From JBFMFH01 sp040752275 (GTDB lineage: Bacteria > Acidobacteriota > Vicinamibacteria > Vicinamibacterales > JAKQTR01), in assembly GCA_040752275.1 (NCBI GenBank), contig JBFMFH010000094.1:1-48232 (forward strand): a stretch of 48,232 nt of DNA, in the 5' to 3' direction. A program made the translations under genes and the position numbers. The notes under the pieces are model-generated. The model was not told the origin of the DNA. It made no database searches and saw only the letters and a list, made by a program, of their open reading frames with translations. Shown one piece after another: positions 26,079 through 34,802 of this stretch (the stretch's first letter is position 1; every line of letters starts with the position of its first letter).

Positions 26079-26867
26079 ATGGCGCAACGCCGAATCGATC
26101 AGTTGACCGACGACGCCTTGTTCGATGACTGGGTCAAGTGGATCGGGCGCGTCGAAAACGAACTCATCGGCATTGCCTGGAACAGGCGGTTGTTTCGAGA
26201 GGTATCGAGGGTCTTCAGCCACAACACGCACCTGCAGCAGGTTGGCGGTTTTCTGTACGACTGGCTGCGGCTGAACTACACGGCAGGAGTGGCAATGGCT
26301 TTTCGACGGGAGGTCGATCGAGCGAACGCAATGGGGTTCGTGCATCTCCTCGGCGAGATCGTTGCGCGGCCGCAAGTGCTCTCGCGGCGCCGTCATTATG
26401 ATCGGTGGACGTTGCGGTCCTCGTTCGAAGAGGAACTGCGGCGCAAGAGTTTCGACGTCATGCCATTCGTCTCGCCGTCGGACGACCCGCTCGACGATCA
26501 TATCGACCCAGCCGCCGTACGAGCGGACATCGACACGATTCGTACGGATACCGAGATCGTGCACGACTACGTTGAACAAACCATCGCCCACCGGGCTTGG
26601 GGCGAACAGCAGAGCATCACGTTCGTGCAGTTCAATGCTGCAGTCGATGCACTGACGCCGATCTTCAAGCGGTACTACGCCAGATTGACGCAGAGTTCTC
26701 TCATGCAGATGTCTCCCGTGCCGCAGTACAACGTCCATCTGCCGTTCACGTTTCCCTGGGACGTGACCTGCAATCGGCTTTGGGACGAAGCGCGAGGCAA
26801 CCAGCCTTTGCCGTGGAGCGAGATCGGACTGGTTTACAGGGACGATCCGATCGACGAAGAGCACTGA
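26079..26867 (+). CDS. AbiU2-like all-helical protein, possible phage-defence factor
   Basis: The 262-aa protein is mostly helical and soluble. The segment FLYDWLRLNYTAGVAMAFRR followed by EVDRANAMGFVHLLGEIV resembles the AbiU2/HEPN-type domain, in which a Tyr/Leu-rich helix precedes a basic Arg-Arg helix. The match is by eye and modest. A GGAGGGTG ribosome site precedes the ATG at 26079. It is the first gene right of the attachment scar and is followed by a nucleotidyltransferase/HEPN pair. This context supports a toxin or abortive-infection role, but no catalytic motif is plain. Confidence 0.45.
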   Translation: MAQRRIDQLTDDALFDDWVKWIGRVENELIGIAWNRRLFREVSRVFSHNTHLQQVGGFLYDWLRLNYTAGVAMAFRREVDRANAMGFVHLLGEIVARPQVLSRRRHYDRWTLRSSFEEELRRKSFDVMPFVSPSDDPLDDHIDPAAVRADIDTIRTDTEIVHDYVEQTIAHRAWGEQQSITFVQFNAAVDALTPIFKRYYARLTQSSLMQMSPVPQYNVHLPFTFPWDVTCNRLWDEARGNQPLPWSEIGLVYRDDPIDEEH

Positions 26868-27037
26868 CCGATACGTACCCCAACCGATGTTACCTGCCGC
26901 CCAGTGCCCGGCGACGACGCTCGCCCGTCGACTTGGACGCGTTCAAGGCGACCTTGAACGCCGCTCGGGCGGCAACAGGGCACCCGGATAGGGCGAGCTT
27001 GACCGATGTTCTCAACTTGGTTACGCTCGTTCCCATC

Positions 27038-27748
27038 GTGAGAACAACGGGCACGACCGGCGCCAGCATCGACCCCGCAACAGTCCTGTTCGGCAGCACT
27101 CGCCGCCGGCTGCTCGGCTGGCTGCTTGGACACCCTGACGAGGCCTACTACCTTCGACAGATCGTCCGGCAGACAGGAACCGCCGTTGGGGCCGTTCAGC
27201 GCGAGCTCGAACTGCTCACGGCCGCAGGTCTGGTTCGGCGCACGGTGCAAGGGCGTCAAGTGTATTTCCAAGCCAACCGCGACGCGCCCATTTTTCCTGA
27301 ACTGCGCGGGCTGTTTGCGAAAACGACTGGACTAATCGACGTCCTCCGAGAAGGCCTCGCACCGCTGGGCGATCGCGTCCAGGTCGCGTTCGTGTTCGGG
27401 TCCGCCGCACGGGGCGAGCTACGGTCGGCGAGCGATATCGATCTTCTGGTGGTTGGCGACGCACCATTTGAGGATGTCGTGGGTGCGCTTGCCGGAGCGC
27501 AGGAACGGCTCGGCAGGGACGTCAATCCGACGGTCTATCCGTCGAGCGAGTTTCGAACGAAGGTCGCGGCACACCACCATTTCTTGACCAGGGTTCTCCA
27601 AGAGCCGCGGTTGTTCGTCGTCGGAGGAGATCATGACCTTGGCGGACTGGGAGCGAAACGGCTGGCTGACGAAGCACGAGACCAGTCCAAACGAGATTCG
27701 CGACCTGCTGCAGGTCGTCGAGCGCGACCTCGCCGACAGCGACGCTGA
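27038..27748 (+). CDS. Winged-helix + MNT-type nucleotidyltransferase
   Basis: A winged-helix DNA-binding module (about ATVLFGSTRRRLLGWLL through GLVRRTVQGRQVYFQ) is fused to a minimal nucleotidyltransferase with FVFGSAARGELRSASDIDLL. The GS motif and DxD (DID) are the catalytic core. Proteins of this kind (MntA-like) pair with HEPN toxins and inactivate them by AMPylation. The GTG at 27038 is one possible start. The frame is open upstream to a TTG at 26933, which would add LDAFKATLNAAR. It overlaps the next gene by 116 bp, an unusually long overlap. Confidence 0.75.
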   Translation: MRTTGTTGASIDPATVLFGSTRRRLLGWLLGHPDEAYYLRQIVRQTGTAVGAVQRELELLTAAGLVRRTVQGRQVYFQANRDAPIFPELRGLFAKTTGLIDVLREGLAPLGDRVQVAFVFGSAARGELRSASDIDLLVVGDAPFEDVVGALAGAQERLGRDVNPTVYPSSEFRTKVAAHHHFLTRVLQEPRLFVVGGDHDLGGLGAKRLADEARDQSKRDSRPAAGRRARPRRQRR

Positions 27749-28085
27749 GGGACTGAGCGCGGACTGGCGAATGAACATCGCGTACAACGCGGCCCTGCAG
27801 GCCGCGACAGTCGCCTTGGCAGCGGCAGGGTATCGGGCTGCGCGGGAGTCGCACCACTACCGGGTGATTCAGTCGCTGCGCGAGACGATCGGCATGGATG
27901 CCGGATTTGTCGCCACGTTCGACGCGTTCAGGAAGAAACGGAACATCACCGGCTACGAACGGATCGGACTTGTCTCGGACGCAGACGCCGACGCAATGCG
28001 CGCTCTCGCCGTCCGGCTTCGAGACGACGTGGTCGAGTGGCTGGCCAAGAATCACGGCAGCCTGCTGCCGAAAGGGAGGGCGTGA
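27633..28085 (+). CDS. HEPN-domain protein paired with the nucleotidyltransferase
   Basis: This 150-aa helical protein has a C-terminal RKKRNITGYERIG that resembles the HEPN RN-x-x-x-Y signature. The His of the classical R-x4-6-H RNase motif is not in place. It starts inside the 3' end of the nucleotidyltransferase gene and clearly forms an operon with it. MNT/HEPN pairs act as toxin-antitoxin modules, where the HEPN protein is the toxin. Here the RNase activity may be altered or absent. Confidence 0.72.
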   Translation: MTLADWERNGWLTKHETSPNEIRDLLQVVERDLADSDAEGLSADWRMNIAYNAALQAATVALAAAGYRAARESHHYRVIQSLRETIGMDAGFVATFDAFRKKRNITGYERIGLVSDADADAMRALAVRLRDDVVEWLAKNHGSLLPKGRA

Positions 28086-28196
28086 CCGTCCCGCAACCAG
28101 CGCGAGCGGGGCGAAGGTTGTACGTAGGACCTACTCTGTCATGGCAGGATTGAATCGTTTCAGAATGCCGTCAACCGCCGAAGGCTCGTGCTCAGG

Positions 28197-28415
28197 ATCG
28201 GCGTCCGGAGCGTAACCGTTTCACAACTGCGCCTTACGTCGAAGCAGCTGCGCCGCGGTGTCCACCGCAGCATCGCGGCTCTCGAACACGCGATTCGCGA
28301 GTACATCGAGGCGTCCAACGCCGACTGCAAGCCGTTCGTCTGGACCAAGAGCGCTGACGAGATCCTCGCCAGCATCGCCCGGTTCGCCACCCGAACGCTG
28401 GCGGTCCAGGCATAA
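28197..28415 (+). pseudogene. IS630-family transposase, 3' remnant
   Basis: The residues LTSKQLRRGVHRSIAALEHA, then IREYIEASNADCKPFVWTKS and ADEILASIARFATRTL are the C-terminal end of IS630-type transposases, including the typical KPFVWTK. The catalytic DDE part is missing. The frame starts abruptly near 28200. This is an old, inactive insertion remnant. Confidence 0.8.
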
Positions 28416-28436
28416 GACTTATGTCACGAACCACTG

Positions 28437-28865
28437 TTACGGGACACTAGTTGAGGACGCGAGCAGTGCTTCGAGTGAATGCGGGCGCGTCGACTCGTGA
28501 TGGTCGAAGGGCAAATCGTCTAGAGCCTTGTCGGGTCCCGCCTGGTAAAGGCGGCCGTCCGCAACGCTCCGGAGCAGGTATCTGTAGTATCTCATCCGAC
28601 GCTCAGGCGGACCATCCGGCTCGGTTCGTTCGACGATCAGAGTCGCGCTGATGCAGCAAGTCGAGAGCAGCGAGGTCGATGCCACAGCTGCGACACGGTG
28701 TTTCTCGAGAAGCACCGCGGTCACCGTGGGAACCCGTTGCATCCAGTCGATGGCCTGGCTCGAAGATAGGACGTGAGTTCCGGTCGAGAGTGATTCAAGG
28801 TCCCTCCGGAGCTCGACTCGATTCCAGATCACGTTGCCGCGCCTGTCTCGGATGACGGCCATCAA
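28437..28865 (-). CDS. Unknown 142-aa protein
   Basis: The frame starts with ATGATG at 28865. A TATACT -10-like box lies about 25 bp upstream on the minus strand, in favour of expression. The protein starts MMAVIRDRRGNVIWNRVELR and has an amphipathic middle with Cys pair STCC. No family is recognised. It may be cargo of the small element or a spurious frame. Confidence 0.4.
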   Translation of the reverse strand: MMAVIRDRRGNVIWNRVELRRDLESLSTGTHVLSSSQAIDWMQRVPTVTAVLLEKHRVAAVASTSLLSTCCISATLIVERTEPDGPPERRMRYYRYLLRSVADGRLYQAGPDKALDDLPFDHHESTRPHSLEALLASSTSVP

Positions 28866-29273
28866 CTGAATCCAACCTCGTCAGTATACAGCGGCGCGAC
28901 AGGCACGCGCCCGCGGACATGGCCGAAGCGTAGGTGCCGAGCCTTCGCGTATTCGACCCGTGCAAGCCTGCGATTCCCTCGGGCGCGTCATTCTACCCTC
29001 GCGTTCACGGTATCGACGCTGGAGGTTGGCCTCTCACGGCGGCGCTCGTGGTCGCGGTATCGGATCGGCTGAGGGCGGACCGCATGATTGGGCTTCGGGT
29101 GATGCGATTCCGGCCTTGGCGCTTGGCCTTGTCCGCGTTGGGGTCCAACCGCGCGGAGCTACGACCCTCCAGTATCCACACGTCAGGCCGACCCCACGCG
29201 CCGCCGCTGGACCCACAGTGGACCCACGAGAGCAACTGTAACAGAAGGTCCGATCGAAATAAGCCCTATATTA
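28866..29273. other. Non-coding stretch beside the second attachment scar
   Basis: No convincing gene is seen here. The frames that cross it are short or run into the tRNA antisense. The DNA becomes AT-rich near 29240-29275, just before the tRNA fragment. Confidence 0.5.
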
Positions 29274-29322
29274 TTGGTCGGGGCGACTGGATTCGAACCA
29301 GCGACCCCCTGCGCCCAAGGCA
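29274..29322 (-). repeat. tRNA-Pro(TGG) 3' fragment, attachment-site copy 2
   Basis: This is the second identical 49-bp copy (see 25873-25921). It lies 33 bp past the end of the integrase gene, where an attachment site is expected. To its right the tRNA 5' half is replaced by unrelated DNA, so this is the distal end of an island whose intact tRNA lies elsewhere. Confidence 0.85.
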
Positions 29323-29355
29323 TACGGGTTACATTCGCGTCCATTTGTTCGGATT

Positions 29356-30462
29356 TCATCGTCTTGCCTTCACGCGTGTGGCACCTTTTGTGTCCCCGCC
29401 TGTGGCGATTCCTGGGAGGACAAGGCGACTCAAGGCGACAAGGTCGTCGCTGTCAGGGTGGGCGTAGACACGCTCGGTGACCGACACCGACGCGTGCCCG
29501 AGGATCCGGGACAGCGTGTAGATGTCGCCGCCCCGCTTGATGTACCGGGTGGCGAACGTATGGCGGCACGTGTGCGGGCTCACCGGGGGCACGCCCGCGC
29601 GGCGCGCCGCGGTAGACAGGACCTCTCGAAGGCGTTGGGGGTTCTGGTGCCACAGCCGACCATCGTCTGCGAGCTGATCACGTAGAGTGTCCTCAACGTC
29701 GGGCGCGAGTGGAACGTCGCGTTCCCTGTCTCCCTTGCCAGTGACCCGGACCACGTGCCGGGCGAAATCGATATCGCCAGGCTCGAGCAGGCGCGCCTCG
29801 TCGAGTCGGAGGCCGGTGCCGAGCAGGAACCGGAGGAATCGGACAAAACGGAGGGACAGCCTGGCTTCGATTCTGGTCTGTTCCTCGGCAGTGATGACGC
29901 GGTCACGGGCCCTGTAGCGCTCGCGGGGGACCTTCCTCCACGGATTCGATTGGATAATCTCGTCGTCGACGGCCGCCTGGAAGACCGCCTGCGCGAAACA
30001 GACCTCTCGGGTGACCGTGCCTTCGGCGAGCGCCCTGGTCGGCTTCTTTCGACCGGCCGACATCGCGCTCTTGTACGAGGGATTCTGGTTGCCTTGAGCC
30101 TTGCGCCAGTTGACGTAGCCTATGCAGTCTGACTTGGCGATTTCATCAAGCCGTTTCGCAGCGAAGAACCTGCGCAGATTGGCCAGCATGTCGCGGTCGC
30201 GTTCCTGGGTGCGCGGCGCTTTCCGGACGGTATGGGTCTTCTCGTACTTGTCGGCCCATTCCTGGAACGTGAGGGACTGCGCCCTGGCCTTCTCGTGTTC
30301 GGTCCATCCCAGCAGCTCGAAGCGCCTCTGTTTCCAGACTTCTGCCTCCCGTGCTTGCGCAAGCAGTTTGTCGGTGAACCCTGTCGAGAAGCGGAAGCGC
30401 CTGCCCCCGACCTTGAAAAAGGCCCACCAGACGCCGTTCTTACCGCGCCGTTTCAGAGCCAC
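29356..30462 (-). CDS. int: Tyrosine integrase of the tRNA-Pro island
   Basis: A GTG at 30462, overlapping the end of the excisionase gene, gives 368 aa. A longer frame to 30657 would only duplicate the excisionase region in another phase. The N-terminal arm-binding part (about 1-60) precedes a SAM-like core domain (about 70-170) and the catalytic domain. The first Arg lies in GLRLDEARLL and the HxxR box in SPHTCRHTFATRYIKRG. The HA of LGHASVSVTERVYAH and the Tyr of that segment complete the R-H-R-H-Y set. It recombines the tRNA-Pro 3' end with the circular element. Confidence 0.9.
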   Translation of the reverse strand: MALKRRGKNGVWWAFFKVGGRRFRFSTGFTDKLLAQAREAEVWKQRRFELLGWTEHEKARAQSLTFQEWADKYEKTHTVRKAPRTQERDRDMLANLRRFFAAKRLDEIAKSDCIGYVNWRKAQGNQNPSYKSAMSAGRKKPTRALAEGTVTREVCFAQAVFQAAVDDEIIQSNPWRKVPRERYRARDRVITAEEQTRIEARLSLRFVRFLRFLLGTGLRLDEARLLEPGDIDFARHVVRVTGKGDRERDVPLAPDVEDTLRDQLADDGRLWHQNPQRLREVLSTAARRAGVPPVSPHTCRHTFATRYIKRGGDIYTLSRILGHASVSVTERVYAHPDSDDLVALSRLVLPGIATGGDTKGATRVKARR

Positions 30463-30667
30463 TGAAGGCGTCCTTGGCCATCCATTCGTCGAGCGCGTGG
30501 CGATCGAAGAAGACGCGCCTGCGCTTCCGCACAAAGGGAATCTGCCGCCGCTCGACCATCTTGTAGAGGGCGACGGGCGACATCGACAGGTACGCCGCGG
30601 CCGCGTAGACGTCGAGCCACCGAGTGAGAACAGCAACGCGTGACGAGTGTTCGTCATTGTTGGCCAT
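30440..30667 (-). CDS. xis: Excisionase-like helix-turn-helix protein
   Basis: The 75-aa protein carries the winged MerR-like domain of the HTH_17/excisionase family: WLDVYAAAAYLSMSPVALYK, then MVERRQIPFVRKRRRVFFDR. It begins at the ATG at 30667 and overlaps the integrase start by 23 bp, so excision and integration proteins are co-produced. Such proteins direct the integrase to excise the island. Confidence 0.8.
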   Translation of the reverse strand: MANNDEHSSRVAVLTRWLDVYAAAAYLSMSPVALYKMVERRQIPFVRKRRRVFFDRHALDEWMAKDAFSGSETAR

Positions 30668-30699
30668 GTGCTTGGCCCTCGCGTCCCGCCGGACGGTAC

Positions 30700-30963
30700 T
30701 CAGGACTTCGATATCCGAACCAAGAACCCCAGGGCCGCGCCCGCGACCGCGATGCCGATGGCGACGGCCATGACTACGGCTTCGTTGTGAAACGTCTCGA
30801 GCAGCAGGGGCCCGGCGATCACCCGGAGCAGGGCCCAGGTGCCGGCGCCAACTGCGGCGCCAACGAGTGCGGCGAGGGCAGCGAGTCCGATCACGATCAC
30901 CGCCACGATGATGAGGAGGACGGCCAACACGCTGACGGTCCACCTGAGCAAGTCGCGAATCAT
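30700..30963 (-). CDS. Small two-helix membrane protein
   Basis: The 87-aa product from the ATG at 30963 has two hydrophobic helices (WTVSVLAVLLIIVAVIVIGL and a second near residues 60-80, VAIGIAVAGAALGFLV). No family is recognised. It lies between the excisionase and another small membrane protein on the same strand and may belong to the island's core. Confidence 0.6.
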   Translation of the reverse strand: MIRDLLRWTVSVLAVLLIIVAVIVIGLAALAALVGAAVGAGTWALLRVIAGPLLLETFHNEAVVMAVAIGIAVAGAALGFLVRISKS

Positions 30964-31045
30964 CGAGGTCGCCCACCCCTTCCGCTGTGAACGACCAGCG
31001 CACCGAAGTGCGGCCCCGTGCGGGGCGCGTTGGTCCCGGTTCGAT

Positions 31046-31252
31046 CTACCGCTGCAGAGAAGCGGCAATAGCGCCGAAGACGATCAGCGCAAACAGCAGG
31101 CCGACGAGGGGCGCGAGGTAGCCGTACCCGCCCGCCCACGCGGCGATGTCCGGCCTCCCACTGGCCAGGACCGCGTTGATGTAGCGCTGGCCGAGCGAGG
31201 CCGCGATGATGGCCCCGCCGGCCGCGAGAACGAGAACCAAGAACGTACGCAT
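31046..31252 (-). CDS. Small two-helix membrane protein
   Basis: The ATG at 31252 follows a strong AGGAGG site and gives 68 aa (MRTFLVLVLAAGG...). Two hydrophobic helices, one N-terminal and one C-terminal (APLVGLLFALIVFGAIAASL), flank a short polar loop. No family is recognised. Confidence 0.6.
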   Translation of the reverse strand: MRTFLVLVLAAGGAIIAASLGQRYINAVLASGRPDIAAWAGGYGYLAPLVGLLFALIVFGAIAASLQR

Positions 31253-31388
31253 GGCATCCTCCTGAGTCACGCCTTGACCGGCTCGATCATTCGGTTGGCC
31301 AGACCCACCTGCCTGTGTCTCTCGACCGAGGCACTCTGGTGGTTCACTGCTCGACGCCGCAAGGCCACAGCTCCACCCTCGTCGAATG

Positions 31389-32498
31389 TCATATCCAGAA
31401 GCGCCCCCCGCTTTCGCCGATCATTCGCAGGCCGAGACCTCTTGCGAGGTGCTCGACGCGGGTGACCTCATCCGGCGATGTCACGGGCATCGCCCTCTTC
31501 CAGGCCGGAACCAGGCCGTAGATCGAGACCCACACTCGATCACGATGCTGGGCGAGCCAGCGCACGGCGTGCTCATGGCAGCAAGAGCCGTGGCCGGCCA
31601 TCACCAACAACCGCACGATGACGCGCGCGTGCTGCTGGAGCATGGCCTCAACGCCAGCGGTGGCGTAGTCCCAGTACCGACGGACCGCGGCGTAGGTCTC
31701 GAGGCACGCGTTGCAGCCCTTCATGTCCGGCACGTAAACGTCGACGACCCCATCGAGCAACCGGTAACAATCCGGCGATCCATAGGCGTGGGTGTTCCAG
31801 ATGATTGGAAGCGGGATTTCTGGCGACAGGCTGAGCGCATCCAGGATGGCGAACAAGGACTCATTCGGGTCGCCGCCCACCAACTCGAGCGAGACGGCCT
31901 CTTCAAAGCCGTCGCATGTGCGGATCTCTTGGAATGTCGACGGCCCGAGCTTGGTGCCTTCCGAGACGCGCGAGAGCGCTTCATGCGCTTGGCATTCGCG
32001 GCACTTGAGAGCGCATCCTCCTATCTTGATTGCCGCTGTCGGCGTCACCGGCGGCTCTTCCGCGATATGAACGTAGAGCTCGTCAACGACGGCCTCGTCG
32101 AGCAGACCGCAGCGGCCCCGCTCGCGGAAACGGTCAATGCCGCACGCATGCCCGCACATCCGGCAGTCCGTCATCAGGCGTTCCGCGACTTCCTGCTTGA
32201 TGTCCAGAAGGGTCGCCCGACCCACCGGCCTGCCTTGGTGTGGTGACTCATGGACGAGGGAGTCGTGGAGGTCCCAGAGCCTCGGCAGGTTGATGGCATG
32301 AAGGTCATCGATCCGAATGTCCGACACGATCCGGCGGGTGCAGCCGAGCCGGGGTTGATAATCGGGCGGAGGGGGTTCGGACTTGATGGTGAACGCTGGC
32401 GTCACCATGCGGACAAGACGGAGCATGCCGTAGTCGGGGTCCACGATCTGCACCCGGCCGTCTCTGTGTACGTACCCCTTGTGAACCCGTGACGTCAT
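31389..32498 (-). CDS. PflX/COG1313-type radical SAM protein
   Basis: The 369-aa protein has a CRMCGHACGIDRFRERGRCG (about 113) cysteine region followed by GGCALKCRECQAHE. The C-x3-C-x2-C there binds the 4Fe-4S cluster that cleaves SAM. This order is that of the uncharacterised pyruvate-formate-lyase-activating homologues (PflX, COG1313). Its extended N-terminus (about 1-100) is unusual. It overlaps the upstream gene by ATGA (32495-32498) and is the last gene of the operon. The substrate is unknown. Modification of a co-encoded protein is a reasonable guess. Confidence 0.8.
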   Translation of the reverse strand: MTSRVHKGYVHRDGRVQIVDPDYGMLRLVRMVTPAFTIKSEPPPPDYQPRLGCTRRIVSDIRIDDLHAINLPRLWDLHDSLVHESPHQGRPVGRATLLDIKQEVAERLMTDCRMCGHACGIDRFRERGRCGLLDEAVVDELYVHIAEEPPVTPTAAIKIGGCALKCRECQAHEALSRVSEGTKLGPSTFQEIRTCDGFEEAVSLELVGGDPNESLFAILDALSLSPEIPLPIIWNTHAYGSPDCYRLLDGVVDVYVPDMKGCNACLETYAAVRRYWDYATAGVEAMLQQHARVIVRLLVMAGHGSCCHEHAVRWLAQHRDRVWVSIYGLVPAWKRAMPVTSPDEVTRVEHLARGLGLRMIGESGGRFWI

Positions 32499-33109
32499 GG
32501 CTCACGCACCATCGGGACTGCTAGTCGATCGCGGCCCCTGAGGAATTCGTCGACAGTGAACACCTGCCGTGGCGGAAGGGCACCGCGCGTGGGGCCGGGC
32601 AGCGCCGGCTCGAGCGGCCAGCCGTCAGGGTCGATGACGATCTCGACAATGTCTCCACACGTGTGCGACGTGCGCCCGGTGACGACCAGGGCCGTGCCGT
32701 TCAGCGACGCCGCGATGTCGAGTGCTTGAAGAGCGGCGAGCTGCGGATCCTCGTGAAACGCGAAGTCCGGAAGGGCGGGCTGATCTGCTGGTAGATCCAT
32801 TCCTGCGTCAGGCAGCTCCGCCGTATCGAATGCTCCGGGAGAGCCAGGAAAGGCAAACGTGTTCGTCGCGAGAGGATCCGGGAGCTGAAGGTCAGCGGTT
32901 GTACGGATCATGGCCGGACGCTCGAGACGCTTGGGGCAGAGCGCGGGTACTGATGCGGCCGCCGCAAGTGCGTCACCGATGGGCCTGTCGTGGCTGCGGG
33001 CGTTCTGGAGCACGCGGGAACGTTGTGAGGCGCCGAACGCGCCGAGAAACCTGTGCTCTGCACCCGTGAAGAGCGCTTTGACGATGGTAAACACGATGTT
33101 CTGCGTCAT
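32495..33109 (-). CDS. Unknown 204-aa protein of the vWA/radical SAM operon
   Basis: No domain is recognised. The middle is rich in Pro, Asp and Ala (about 80-130) and looks disordered. The C-terminal third (ALVVTGRTSHTCGDIVEIVI) suggests a small alpha/beta unit with one Cys. It overlaps both neighbours by 4 bp, so it is firmly part of the operon. Confidence 0.7.
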   Translation of the reverse strand: MTQNIVFTIVKALFTGAEHRFLGAFGASQRSRVLQNARSHDRPIGDALAAAASVPALCPKRLERPAMIRTTADLQLPDPLATNTFAFPGSPGAFDTAELPDAGMDLPADQPALPDFAFHEDPQLAALQALDIAASLNGTALVVTGRTSHTCGDIVEIVIDPDGWPLEPALPGPTRGALPPRQVFTVDEFLRGRDRLAVPMVREP

Positions 33110-34662
33110 GACACGTCCCTCAATTGCGAAAACGTGAGTAAACGAGCGCCGGCGCGGTCAAAGTAGGCTTGCCAGAAGGACCGGAGCTTGGTCCAATAGA
33201 CAACATCGCGATCCAACGCGTGGACGCCGAGCACGTGAATGTCGGTGCCGCGGAGGTCCGCCACAAGATGCCGTTGGGACACGCGTGTCATCACCTTGTC
33301 AGGGTCGAACGTTGAGAGCGACAGGTCATACCCATTCCCGTCATCCCGCATGTCGGAGAGAATGAAGACCGTCGTGGGGTGTTCCGCGGCCGCCACGACG
33401 AGCGCCCCGAAGATGTCCGTGCGGCCAAACGAGGGTTGGAGCTTGGCTGCCGTCGTACGCCAAGTGTCGAGGATCGCCTTAGTGGCTGCTGCCAGCTTCT
33501 CGCCGAAGTAGCCGGGGTCCTCGCCGGGCCGTGCATGGAGCAGCCGGGCCGGGCGGCTAAAACTGGCATCCGTGATGCCGTAGACGTCGATCACGATTCC
33601 AGGCCGGGCGTGCTTCCGGATAATGTCCTCGGCGGCGACCTTGTTCTCGACAAACTGTTCCGCTTGCGAGGACTTCGTGAGGTCGAGCAGTATCACGACT
33701 CGCGGGAATCCGTCACGCGAGGAAAGGGGTTGGGCTCCGGCGAGGGCCACCAACATCGTCAGGAGCAAGAGCACTGCCAGCACGATGGGGATCGCTATCG
33801 CCAGTCTGTAATGCGGATCGGGGGCTGCTGGCGGCACGCCGGTCTCCGCCGCCACGCCGCCTGCAAGAAACTCCTGCTCGAATAGATCGGGTTCCAGCCC
33901 GATTCGCCGAACGGATGCGAGAGCTCCTGAGAGGCGACGGCGAATCCCTCTCCGCTGGATGTAAGCCACCAGGTCGGGCGAGAGGAGACGTTCTAGTGCC
34001 GTGAAGAGCATGGCACCCGCGAGTAGTTCCATGGAGAGCGCCAACAGCGGCATCGCCACGCGGAGCAGCCCACCGGAGTGCCGGAAGTAGCTGGCGATCT
34101 GAGAAGGGATCTCGCTCATGACCGTCTGGCCGTTTACATCGGCCCCGCCTGTCGCCTGTGCGGCAAGAACGCCGAGCAGGTCAGCCCTGATGAACGCCAA
34201 CAAGAGAGTGGCGGCAATCACCATGCTGATGATGGTGCTGGCCACGCTGAACCAGACGCGATTGCCCTGGAACCACGAGTAGAAGAAGAAGTCGACAGCC
34301 CCGACTGTCAGGAGCGTGGCGGCCAGGGCGTAGGCTTCCTTCTGCGCGCCAAGGCCGAGCGACTCGCAGACCATGACGAGAAACCCATAGCCACCCCAGA
34401 GGATGGGAACCATGAGCGCCAGGAAGATGACGGCCCGAATGGCGCTGAGTGCGAGCACGTGGGGCGGCGGAGCGTCCTGGAGAGCTTCCGTGATTGCGCG
34501 TTCACGCTCCTGCAGCCGGAACCCTTCGAGCTTGGTCCGTGCCAGCTCAGGCTCCAGCCGGATACGAAGAACTTCCTTGTCGTGGGTACCAACCTGCCGC
34601 CAGCCCGCTGGATTCCGACGTGCCTCGGCGAAGCCGAGAGTGCGGTAACCGGTCTTCGTCAT
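33106..34662 (-). CDS. Membrane protein with C-terminal von Willebrand A-like domain
   Basis: The 518-aa protein has about five membrane helices (near 75-95, 108-127, 138-158, 200-225 and 285-308). A vWA-like domain follows from about 318. VVILLDLTKSSQAEQF gives a D-x-T-x-S variant of the MIDAS motif. FGRTDIFGALVVAA supplies the MIDAS Thr, and VFILSDMRDDGNG the distal Asp. vWA domains bind partners through a metal ion. It is translationally coupled on both sides (ATGA overlaps). No family name is given. Similar layouts are seen in membrane-anchored vWA proteins of unknown role. Confidence 0.75.
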   Translation of the reverse strand: MTKTGYRTLGFAEARRNPAGWRQVGTHDKEVLRIRLEPELARTKLEGFRLQERERAITEALQDAPPPHVLALSAIRAVIFLALMVPILWGGYGFLVMVCESLGLGAQKEAYALAATLLTVGAVDFFFYSWFQGNRVWFSVASTIISMVIAATLLLAFIRADLLGVLAAQATGGADVNGQTVMSEIPSQIASYFRHSGGLLRVAMPLLALSMELLAGAMLFTALERLLSPDLVAYIQRRGIRRRLSGALASVRRIGLEPDLFEQEFLAGGVAAETGVPPAAPDPHYRLAIAIPIVLAVLLLLTMLVALAGAQPLSSRDGFPRVVILLDLTKSSQAEQFVENKVAAEDIIRKHARPGIVIDVYGITDASFSRPARLLHARPGEDPGYFGEKLAAATKAILDTWRTTAAKLQPSFGRTDIFGALVVAAAEHPTTVFILSDMRDDGNGYDLSLSTFDPDKVMTRVSQRHLVADLRGTDIHVLGVHALDRDVVYWTKLRSFWQAYFDRAGARLLTFSQLRDVS

Positions 34663-34802
34663 GTTCTTGCTCCTGTTGGACGACGACTGTGAAACCCCCC
34701 GACGCGAGGCAAGCGCTCGGGCGCCTGGCCATGACTGAGCGACTCTGACGGCTCATCGTCGACGATGACGCCTTGGACCACGACCGTGTCCCCCTCAGCC
34801 AC
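34659..34802 (-). CDS. Small 47-aa protein between the unknown and vWA genes
   Basis: A GTG at 34802 overlaps the stop of the 79-aa gene (GTGGCTGA), and the stop overlaps the start of the vWA gene. The product (MAEGDTVVVQGVIVDDEPSE...) has a beta-like start and a basic tail. The coupling argues for a real gene, but it is too short to identify. A longer frame from 34856 is also open. Confidence 0.5.
   Translation of the reverse strand: MAEGDTVVVQGVIVDDEPSESLSHGQAPERLPRVGGFHSRRPTGART

Noticed and set aside
29274..29480. Frame with GATGFEPATPCAQG
   Set aside because: Antisense of the tRNA-Pro fragment and integrase gene, a well-known spurious peptide.
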